Positions 1-10,900 of a DNA stretch of 64,000 nucleotides are shown here, piece after piece. This DNA is from Branchiostoma floridae (taxonomy: Eukaryota > Chordata > Leptocardii > Amphioxiformes > Branchiostomatidae). The stretch is taken from NCBI RefSeq assembly GCF_000003815.2, contig NC_049995.1, positions 12,691,436 through 12,755,435 of the forward strand, given 5' to 3'. The notes under the pieces are model-generated. The model had not been told where the DNA came from, ran no database searches, and worked only from the letters and a program-made list of their open reading frames with translations. The stretch's first letter is position 1; the number at the start of each line of letters is the position of its first letter. Position numbers and translations under genes: made by a program.

Positions 1-175
1 TCTATTTATCACAGACATACTTTGGTATTATCACACATAATTTGTGTCTTTTGGACTTCGTTACTCCCACGGTCAGCTTTTACAGATTAGTATCTTAGAT
101 GTTTATCTGTATGTCTCTGTGAAGAGTCAATTACTTTAAGTTTCTCCAAAGTTGAGACTGCAACTTACGCATGCA

Positions 176-370
176 TACTGTAAATGCAGAAATGTTCGCG
201 GTTTTCGCGGTGACCACTTTACTGAGAATTTAAAACCACCGCGAACATTTTTCTATTATGATATTAGACTGCAGTCTATGGTGTTACTGCGAACTTAAAT
301 CCACCGCGAAAAGTCCTTTTTCCTGCTACTGCGAAATTAAATCCCCGCGAACTTAAATACATTTACAGTA
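176..370. repeat. Palindromic MITE, family A, copy 1
   Basis: The element is about 195 bp and runs from TACTGTAAATGC to its near-mirror ACATTTACAGTA. Inside are repeated GCGAACTTAAA/TTTAAGTTCGC blocks and a central palindrome around AGACTGCAGTCT. Much of it can fold on itself. Four relatives occur in this window (2172, 6800, 10907 and 40734). The outermost T and A could be a TA target duplication. No coding capacity is visible, so it is a non-autonomous DNA element. Confidence 0.85.
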
Positions 371-2080
371 TATGTACAATATAGAACATTGAGTAATCAA
401 AAGTATTTACATGTACCTCTTTTCCAGTATTATACAACAAAATTGTAACAGATGTTGGTTTTACATACATTCTAAGATTGATAGTATCAATAGTTAGGAA
501 TTCGTCCTTTTTTCTAGTTTTCGGTTACACCCATTTTTGTACCTCATGAAAAGGGAATGTTCTGCAATAGAACACTGCTCGTAACATCAGCTAAACATAG
601 CCATTATCCTTAGCCTGTTTCCTATCTAATTTGATAGTAATTACCAAGGACGTTATTACCTATGATTTTAAAAGGCCTTGATCCAGTCAAGGACTACAAA
701 TTTGTCAAGGGCTGGGAATCGGCTTGGGTACGTACTGTAAGCTCATTTATTTTTGTTGGGCAGTAAAACTAAAAGCAGAAACGTTTTCACTGTGTTTTTA
801 AGGAGAGAGAGAGAGAGAGAGAGAGAGAACTTTATTGCACGACATTTGTACATGGTACAATGTATGGCAACAACTATTACACAAAGTACAAAATAGGTGT
901 ATAGAAATTAGAATATGCAATTATGTAGTACAGGAGTGATACATTGCAAACACAACTTCAAGGTGTTTGTTACCCTTCCAAAACTCAGTTCAATAGTCAA
1001 ACTCAGGGGAAACACAGGTGAATCACACCCAGCAGAAGAGTATCTCCTGTGTGTATCCTTCCTTTTTTTCTCTAGTCAGAGGGTTCCTAATATTTGCTTT
1101 AGGTTTTGTTGGTTTTGTTAGGTTTTGTTGCCAATAACAGAGACTGTGATTCGATGTGTTGTGTAATCAATAACTCCTTAAGGGGAGGACTGGGCTGCAG
1201 CAGGCATGCAGGTCCTTGTGTTTCTGTGGGTGGAGTACTAGTAATTGCTCAAGGATACTAGCTATGATTCCAATGGGTTTTGCATGTGTATCCTTCAGTC
1301 ATACATTGGAATCAATGTAGGAAAGTGCATCTGTCCAGTATGTATATAACTATACAGCGAGCTTCTTATTTTGTGCTTGAGAGGTCAGCTGAAAATCAAG
1401 TTGCAAACATTTTCAAATTTACAGTAGAAGCTGCCAGACAGATAATTAATTCTTACCCTAGATAACAGGACACTTATTTTCTTATAACAATCAGTAAATT
1501 TTGTTTGATAGAAGATCTACATGACTTTCAAATGTGTTAAAAACACATGTTAACTATACAAGCCATGTTTGTGTTCTGTCATGTGAACTTGATGTGGGAG
1601 CAACACAGGTGTTGTTATGACATGTTTAGCCTGTGGGACTAGTTATCCTTGTCCCGATAGGTAAATACAGGAGATATGGGTAGTGGTTTTCAGGTAGTGG
1701 TACCCTATGATATGAATCATACATGTTATGTGTCACAGGTCTACTTCTGCTACTAGTACTTGTACCAGGTTGTTCGAAGGTGGGAGTTAAAAATATTTCA
1801 AATGTCATTCCTAACCTGTACACAGTATTCTCAAGAGAATATTTTGCACAGCATAGGGGGCATTTTCGCATGGCAAGTAGTTCAGAGGTGGGGGGGGGGG
1901 CGTTGTGATCTGGGCACGCCCTTAACCAGAAAATGTCGTTATTTTTGAGTATCACTCATTCACAAGTTTTCACAAATGATAAAGTCCAGGTTCAGGTCTG
2001 GACCTGGTCCTGATCCCCTGGACCTGGCTGGACCTGATCTGGACCTGAATTTTCTGTATCGATACCCGCCCCTACTATCC
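371..2080. other. Intergenic sequence with simple repeats and repeat debris
   Basis: I see no gene here. A GA microsatellite lies at 803-829 and runs straight into TTTATTGCACGACATTTGTA, which looks like the reverse complement of a LINE 3' tail (similar text occurs at 9205, 24880 and 59527). A segment at about 1960-2075, rich in GGACCTG and its complement, recurs at 58330-58455 and, more loosely, at 8490-8560 and 24360-24610. It is a dispersed repeat. Confidence 0.6.
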
Positions 2081-2084
2081 ATGC

Positions 2085-2171
2085 TTACTTGACTGTTCAG
2101 AACAACACTGAGGGTACGTGGAATAAGCCTCTACTTTCTAGCGGACTGAAGCGATGTACGCGTTTATGCAA
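2085..2171 (+). pseudogene. Decayed copy of the VAC8-like 5' UTR and start codon region
   Basis: This stretch parallels 2535-2625, the 5' UTR and first codons of the VAC8-like gene: both hold a GGTACGTGGAA block, the motif CTCTAGCGGACTGAAGCGATG (split here by small changes) and GCGTTTATG after the ATG. In this upstream copy the codons have drifted, and the similarity stops where a family A MITE begins at 2172. It is probably a partial tandem duplication of exon 1 interrupted by that element. Confidence 0.7.
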
Positions 2172-2382
2172 TACTGTAAATGCATTTAAGTTCACAGGGA
2201 TTTAATTTCACGGTAGCGGGAAAATGCACTTTTCACGATGGATTTAAGTTCGCGGTAATACCATAGACTGCAGTCTAATACCATAGTAGAAAAATGTTCG
2301 CGGTGGTTTTAAGTTCGCGGTGAAGTGGTCACCTGGAAAACAGCCAATATTAATCCACTGCGAATATTTCTGCATTTACAGT
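2172..2382. repeat. Palindromic MITE, family A, copy 2
   Basis: This is the same family as 176-370, in the opposite orientation. It starts TACTGTAAATGC and ends GCATTTACAGT, with internal TTTAAGTTCGCGG blocks and the AGACTGCAGTCT core. It interrupts the duplicated first-exon fragment of the VAC8-like gene. Confidence 0.85.
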
Positions 2383-2595
2383 GCTGCGCATGTTTCTGCA
2401 TCATTTAAAGGAAACACAGCGGGTTTTCCCACAATTGGAGCCAGCAAATAAAAGTAGGACGGGCCACATAGAAGCATGATTTAATCAGGCTAGATTAAAT
2501 CTGTTCCATGTATCCATACTTACATGTAGTATTTCTGTTCAGAGTGACACTGACGGTACGTGGAAGACAGCTCCACCCTCTAGCGGACTGAAGCG

Positions 2596-4928
2596 ATGGA
2601 GGCGTTTATGGAATACTGCGCTTGTTGTCTCTGCTGTGGATGTTACCCCGCCCGAAGGTACCGTGGCGACCTGTACGAACCCCTCCTATTGGACAACGAA
2701 AGAGAGGCCGTCAACAGGTTGCTGAGATTTCTAGAACAAAGTAAGGACTTTGATGAAGATACTTTCTGTGTTATGTATCTGCATGCTATAAAATTTTGAT
2801 TTTCTTTGTTCAATTACTGTAAGTTTTTATAATGTTCTTGGGGATGTTATTTTCACAGTTTTCATATTTCACCACAAAATCTCAACAAAATTAGAAATAT
2901 GCATGTAGGTACTCTGTTGCAACTTGTACAATTGCATTTCAGCCACATATTAAACTGTCAATGATTTTTCTATGGAGGATGTTGACAAAAGTGACTAATG
3001 TAATTGATGGAAAATGGACCATACTAGATGAAATACAGAATTTCAGACTTGTAAATGTTTTGTTTGATTTTTCAGAAGAGGAAAAGCCCCATCTAACAGA
3101 TGAGAGACTCCACGCTCTGTGTACCCTGTCCTACTCTCACTGATAATATTTCATACTTGTTACTGTCTTTTTTCAGAAGAAGAAAAGCCCCACCTAACAG
3201 ACGAGAGACTCCACGCCCTGTGTACCCTGTCCTACTCTGATAATGTGGAGCTGCAGAGGTCTGCAGCGCTCTGTTTCTCTGAGATCAGCTCCAGAAGTGA
3301 GTAAAGCAGTAATTCTTGAGATTTTTGTTACTGTTAGGGTCTTAACCATGCGGCCCAATACAGTCATGTACAACCAACAACTCTACATTGTACAGAAGTT
3401 ATAATTCTCCTTCCAATAGGTAAACAAAATACCGGTATGGCTCTCACAATCACTCACACACAGACTCATTCACTCACTCAATCACTTACCCACTCATTCA
3501 CACTCACTCACTCACTCACTCACTGTCACACTCATTCTCTCACTCACTCCTTCACTCACTCACTCACTCACTCATTTATTTACTCACTCACCCCTCACTC
3601 ATTCTCATTTACTAACTCACTCACTCACTCAGCAACACAAGTGCTCTTTTACTACTCTCACTCATTCACTCTCACACTCACTCATTCAATCTTTGTTAAT
3701 TGATTTCTATTAATTGAACTTTTTTTATTCTTTCTATCCTGTTAGCATTTTCCCAGTAAATTTGTCATCCATGAAATCAAGTTCCAATACAAGGTGCTTT
3801 TAGTAGTAGTTTACATTCCGAATTCTAAATATGGAACCCTTGCTTGCTCCCTCTAGTGCTGGCACCGGTCTCTGTTAACATGATGGAACCTCTGGTGGCT
3901 CTGTTAGAGTCTGAGGACACCCAGGTACAGAGGCACGCCACCCTGGCTGTCAACAACTTCACCCTGCATGGACCTGGTAAGTCTTTATTAACCTTAACTT
4001 GATCACATACCCCATGTGGAACCTCTGGTGGCTCTGTTAGAGTCAGAGGACACCCAGGTACAGAGGCACGCCACCCTGGCTGTCAACAACTTCACCCTGC
4101 ATGGACCTGGTAAGTCTTTATTAACCTTGATCCCCCCATGTGGAACCTCTGGTGGCTCTGTTAGAGTCTGAGGACACCCAGGTCCAGAGACACGCCACTC
4201 TGGCTGTCAACAACTTCACACTGCATGGACCTGGTAAGTCTGTCCTGCAAAAAAGAGTCTACAATCATTTACTTTAAAGGTATATTTAATGATGAATGTA
4301 AAGGTAATCCAATGGCCTTTTTGAGGCCATAGGGGCAGTGGGTTGTTATCCATAGTGTATTGTAAGGCAGAGTCCAACCCTCTCCTTCCACTGCCTCTTG
4401 CCTTTCCAACCAAAGTAAGGTACCAGTTTTTACACCTTTTTTGGAATGAGGAAAGTTGTGTTAAGTGCCTCTCTCAAGGACACAACATCCAGGCAGAAAT
4501 GCCAAGAATCAAACCTGGTACCTGTCAAACTGGAGTCCTCTTGATCACATAACAGAATTAAATATACCTTGAGTCGTCATAACACAGGTGTTTAATTGAT
4601 TATTCTTCCATGACCCCAGAGTCCAACATCCGGACGACCCTACAGAGCGGTGCACTCCATCCCCTGCTGACTCTGCTGAACTCCCCTGACACAGAGGTGC
4701 AGTGTAACGCCTGCGGCTGTATCACTTCACTGGCTACTAATGGTGAGTATAGATAGAAGGTTATGTTTTTGGTAGTGTGTGTGTCTGTGTGTGTGTGTGT
4801 GTGCATGTGTGTGTGTGTGCTGACCCTGCTGAACTCCCCTGACACAGAGGTGCAGTGTAACGCATGCGGCTGTATCACATCGCTGGCTACTAATGGTGAG
4901 TAACTCAGTACCTGTGTGTGCGTGTGTT

Positions 4929-4961
<33 letters not shown>

Positions 4962-7900
4962 CGTGTTTGTGTGGACGTGTGTGTCTGTCTGTGTGTCTGT
5001 GTGTGTGTGTGTCTGTTTGTGTGTGTTTGTGTTTACACACACACACACATGTGTGGACGTGTGTGTGTGTCTGTCTGTCTGTTTGTGTTAACACACACAC
5101 ATGTGTGGACATGTGTGTGTGTGTGTGTCTATGCGTGTGTCTGTGTGTCTGTCTGTCTGTCTGCATGCCTGGATGGATTATCGCAATACTTTGTGTGTAT
5201 ATACTAGTACATACTATTAGGATAATCTTCAGGCAGATTTACTAGTGCATATTATGATAATATCAAAGCTGACCCAGAAGTATAGCTGGCCAAAGGTAGT
5301 CAGCCAGGCAAACCGTGGCTTAGCAGGTGGCACCCTTTGACTATACTCCTTAGCCAGCTTCGATACTATCTTATGCCACTGGTAAATCTGCCTGGAAATT
5401 ATATGTACCAGAAGATATTCGTGAGACCTCCAAATGATTAGATTTTCGCCCCTGGTGAGTTTCTATTGTACTGCAGAAAAACTCCCGGTTATGATATTAC
5501 AGGTCAGTCTGTTCTTTGCAAGCTGTGGTCAAGATTTTTGTGTGGTTGATTCTAAGTTCTTGTGATTAGGAAGAAGTGACATGAGTGACAGTTTGGATCC
5601 TCTCAAATCACCCAGAAAATTACTGTATTAACTTGTATGTTTTAAGCTTTAAGGAGTTCCGTCCACCGTTTAAGTCCCAATTAGATTTTGAATTTTTCTT
5701 TGTTGTTGTTCACTTGTGCTGACCTAAATAAATATTGGATGCAAATTAATGGAACAAAGAAAAGGTGAATATTAGGAATGCAGTGCAACCAGTCACTGAT
5801 TCAAAACCTGTGCATATCTCAGGGTTTTTACGCTGCTTCCTAAATGGATTATCACAGCCATGACTTCAAGTACCAAGCTAGGATTGATGTGTTCAAAAAT
5901 TCGTACTTTCCCAGAACTATCGTAGAGTGGAACTTATTATCACCAAGTACAGTAGAGGCATCTTCTCTGGATAGTTTTAAAGAACGCTTGCAGATAGATG
6001 TGCAGAAGTTAGGTGTGACGGATCGTTCAGTGTAATATAACCAGCTGCTGCCGCACCGCGTGCCTGCGAAGCTGGTGTGTTACGCCGAAGGGCGGTTATA
6101 CCGGCTATATAGATACAGATACAGATACACATGCAATACAAAGTTGTAGAAGTGGATATGCTATATTTCAATCCTCCAGACAACCTTCCAACTTTTTGGT
6201 AAAGAGGCACTGGTATTCCAACCTAAAGTCAACCTAAAACATTTATCAAAATTCATGGGTTCTAAGTGGTGCAGTTGTATACTTACAGCAAAAAAGTGCC
6301 TCTTGCAGGGAGCGACAAAGTGTTGTTTGTTAAACAAAGAATGTATGGCTTATTGGTCATTGGCAATTTTTCTCATGATCTAAGGAAACTGTGCTCAACA
6401 AAGAATGAATAATATGGGGAGGTAAAAGATTTTTTAAAAATTTTTTTCCTTTCAATGGAGTGAAAAGATCTCGTGAATGAGACACTAAGTATGACAGATT
6501 CTGACTGGTCAGATGTGCCAGCTGTCAAATGTTGCAATTATCATTTTGACCTTGTCCTTGTAGCTAAAGCAAAGAGAGAGATCGTGGTGAAACGGGGCTC
6601 CCGACCGCTGCTTCGACTGGCCGCGGACGCAGTAGACCCCAGGGTACAGCGAAATGCAGTTGGAGCACTTCTAAACCTTACACATTTAGGTAAGATTATC
6701 GTTATGTAGATCAATATTATAGTTGTTTATCATTTTAAATATGTTATACACATTGTATATGTTACATTGTATACTCTTTTGTACTTTGTATTGTTACCAT
6801 CGCAGGGATTTACTTTTGTGGCAGCGGGAAAATTGAGTGTTCGTGGTGGTTTTAAGTTCACAGTAGCACCATAGACTGTAGTCTCATACTATAATGGAAA
6901 AATGTTTGCGGTGGTTTTAAGTTCACGGTGAAGTGGTTATCGCAAAAACCGCGAAATCAAAACCACTGCAAACATTTCTGCATTTACAATAGTCTTCAGG
7001 GGTTTGTGATCCCTTATGTCCCACAAGTGGCTTTGGGAACAATCCAGCTTTTATACTGCCTGCCATGTCAGATAATGTTTTCTTTTAATTTCTTCTTTTG
7101 CTAATAGAAAGCAACAGAAGTGACCTGGCAAGAGAAGGCGCTATCAAGGTCTTCAATGATCTCCTATTGGATGATGATACGGAGATTCAGTATTACTGCG
7201 CCGCTGCTCTCAGCAACTTTCCTGTGGACTTTTGGAACAATCAACCCTTTATGCTGCCTGTCATATCAAATAATGTTGTTTCTTTTTACTTCTTTTGCTA
7301 ACAGAAAGCAACAGAAGTGACCTGGCAAGAGAGGGTGCTATCAAAGTCTTCAATGACCTCCTATTGGACGATGATACTGAGATTCAGTATTACTGCGCCG
7401 CAGCTCTGAGCAACATGGCCGTTGACCAGGAGCACAGGAGGATCATGGGTAGTCTGTGGGAGAGGAACATCCCCGGACGACTTATCGCTCTGTTGTCTTC
7501 CATGTCAGACAAGGTTTGATGTCTTTAAATTTACTTTTGTTTCTAAAATTTCTTTTATGGGAGTACATCTAGTAGACATTGTTACTTCTGGCAAGGGATA
7601 AAATGCTTGAAGCATGATTATGCCCTTTTGTGCACCAAAAATTATCCTGGAAAGCAGAGTTTAGCCAGGGCCGACAGAGAATTTGTTTGGCAGCCAAGGA
7701 CCCTAGTTAAGCACTCTGGGGTGGAGTCATTCATGGAGAGAGTTGCTGGCCTAGCTAGGCCAATACTGTAGCTTGTTAGGGAGAGAGTTACTTTGAGAGA
7801 GTTGCTTTGATTTTTTTTTAGCTTAACAGTAATTGTTCATTCTTCTGTAGGTAAGGTGTCAAGCCTGCCTTGCTTTAAGGAATCTTGCATCTGATGGTAA

Positions 7901-10900
7901 GTACATCATAATCATAATAAGTATATTATAAACCCAGCCTTCAAGCTACATTATATAATGCCATATTTTGAAACACATTACTTTTTTTCTCAGAAACAAA
8001 CTAGCGTATAGTGTTTGATCATGTGTAATGGTGCCCTCCAGATTTTAGCGATTTCATTTTTACATTTCAAGGAAAAATATTTGTTTGGGGTACGGCCATA
8101 AATTTTACCAGTAAACAGAATGGTACATCCTACTGTAGAGGTTGTAGAGTTATAAAAGCATTAATATTTATTTTTTCCTCAGAAACGAACCAGCGGTTGA
8201 TCGTGCGTCAGGGCGCCCTGCCCAAGCTGTACCACCTGCTAAAGACAGGCAGTAGGGACACGCAGGTGGCAGCTGCGGCATGTGTCAGGAACCTGTCCAT
8301 CTGCAAGGCTAACCAGGTGATCTAGCAGTAGTAGTATTAGTAGAAGTAGTAATTGTTAGTATCCAGTACTTGATTACACTGTTGCTGTGATCCCTAACAC
8401 ATGGGTAGGCAGTAGGGACACGCAGGTGGCAGCTGCGGCATGTGTCAGGAACCTGTCCATCTGCAAGGCTAACCAGGTACTTGATAACTATTAGGAGTGG
8501 GTATCGGTACGGTACTAATGCAAAACTGTATTTGCTTGTTTGATTGGTTCAGAAAAATTTCAAAAAACGGACCTAAGAAAATGAGTGGACCAGATTTTGG
8601 ACTGATTAGAAAATAAACAGATTATACTGGCAGGTGTCCACATGTTTTGGGAGCTTAATGGTCCAAGAAAATAGTAGTGGAATGAAGTAAAGGAGAGTTG
8701 ATAGTCATTTTTACTTTACTAAGTTTCTACTGTCAATTAAGGGTTACTTACATTCTACTGAGCCCTGCTCCAAATTAACTAGGTTTCAAGCAAAATATGT
8801 GTTTGTCTCTCAGTCTGATAATTTTGAAATTCAGCAACAAATCAACAAATTCAGCTTAAGTTAGTTGACCATGTGAAGCCAGCTTATGGATGATGCAATT
8901 TCTACTTCTATTGCCAGGCGGAGCTTCTACAGGACTGGTTCCTGGCCATCCTTCCCAGGATGCTGAGCGACAAGTCCACAGCTGTGCGCTGCCACGCCGC
9001 AGGCACAGTCAGGAACCTAGTGGACACCGAGAACGCTGAGGTGAGACCTAGGCCTGTTTGGCATATTGAATGTGTTTTGGGTTACCCAACTGAACCTGGC
9101 AAAAACCTGCAGAACATTGGGTACCTTTGTTGGACGCTGCTAAGGGAGCCAGTTCACCTTTAAAAAGTAAATTACAAACTTAAGGTTTTTACAATAGTTA
9201 AGTCAAGTCAAAGTTTATTGTACAGCAGTTGTAATGGGTACAATGTAAGGCAAAGTCATGTACATTGCATAAGACAACTGGCCATATAGAAATATTGATC
9301 TTATATTGACAGGTTACATTAAGATTTAGGTAACAATATTCTGACTAGTACCAGTACTTGCCATTTACATTATTCTAGTACAAAGTATATGTAGGTTCTA
9401 TGCTGTACAATATTGAATGAATATTCTGAAGTCATTTTATGACATCAATATGCTTAGAATTTCTTTTGTTTTCCTCAGGCATTTGTCCAAGCGGGAATTC
9501 TGGATGCCCTGACTGGAAACCTGGTGGACTCAGCCAGTAGTGTGGAGCTGCAGTCAGAAGTCACAGCTGCGGTGGCCATCATGGCTAACAGGGGTGAGTA
9601 ACGGCAACTCTTACAGTAGGGAAGAGATATGTAACAAGATTTGAAAAGCACTACTTTTAAAGATTGTTTTAAACTTAAAAATACAAACTTTTCTGATCAG
9701 AGTTCAACATGTGGCCATCATGGCTAACAGGGGTGAGTTAGCAACTCTTACAGTAGGGCAAGAGATATGTAACAAGATGGAGAAAGCACTACTTGTAAGA
9801 GATTGTTAGAAACTTGTTCACAGAATGGACCCGTCTACCATAGCAACACATCCATGAACTTGGCTGCAAATTTTGGCAAGTCTCAACTATCCTTTAAAAG
9901 ATGTGTTTGTTAGATAAAGTTCATTTGTTTCAATATCTTTTACATGTATTTTAATATCATTCAATTGACATACACATACTGTTGCGCCAAATATGCACAC
10001 CTATGCAATTAAATATTAGACCGTCATGAAATTGTTCATGTAAAAAGAATATGACAGCTAATAATATCAAAATATAGTAGAGTAGAGTAGAGCTACTAGA
10101 GGTCTTCGGTAAACATTGTGCCAAGTTCAAAACTAGCAGCACAGTGGCTCAAGTCAAGGAAAATCCTCTTTTGAAAAGGGGTGAAAGCAAAGTTTTAGTT
10201 TACGATGTCTTGTAGTAAAAACAAGTGTATTGTTCCAGAATCGCCATTAGTGATATTATATGTTACCTGTTGTAACTCTTAGTGTCTTAGTTCTCTTTCC
10301 ATCTAGCCTAGTTTAAAATCACTGTATAAGTTTAGTTTTGCCTTTGCATCCATTAGACCACATGTGGTCCTTCTGTGCATTTAGCCTTTGGGCATGAATA
10401 TGCAATAAAGATTACTAGTATAATGAATTATTATTGTTACAGAGTCTGTCCGAGATCACTTGCACCACACCCGGGAGGGGATTGTCTTCCCAAACCTTGT
10501 TTCCGTGGCAACCAACTGTGAGAATTTGAACGTGCAGTACAACTGTGCCAGTATCATCGGTCAGCTGCTGGTCACAGGTGAGACAATCCACATGAATTGT
10601 TTTTATCTTATGATTCATCAGGGAAAAGGAAATACTTTTTAATTGTGTTAGTCAAGCATAATGATTTGATTGCAACTTTTGTACAATACAAACATTGTTT
10701 GGTCAACTTTTTATGTTCTGTTGAAGTTCTAATTTTAGAAAGATTATCTAAGGTGGTGGGTTTGAACCCAAGCAGGCTTCACTGTTGTAGAAAAAGCACT
10801 TTTAAGTCATTTTCTCACTTGGCTCAGGTGGAAATGAGTACCTTAAGCTATAGTTAGGGACGACCTTCGGATGAGACATTTAATGGGGCTTTTACTTGCT

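Noticed and set aside
3437-3703. Open frame of Thr, His, Ser and Leu
   Set aside because: It is a CACT-type simple repeat with no protein character.
4600-5245. Long open frames on both strands of the TG-rich segment
   Set aside because: They are translations of TG/CA microsatellites (Val-Cys and Thr-His runs), apart from the true exon 4 and its copy.
3076-8476. VAC8-like exon fragments as mutually exclusive alternative exons
   Set aside because: Each fragment lacks a usable acceptor or donor, so none could replace the complete exon.
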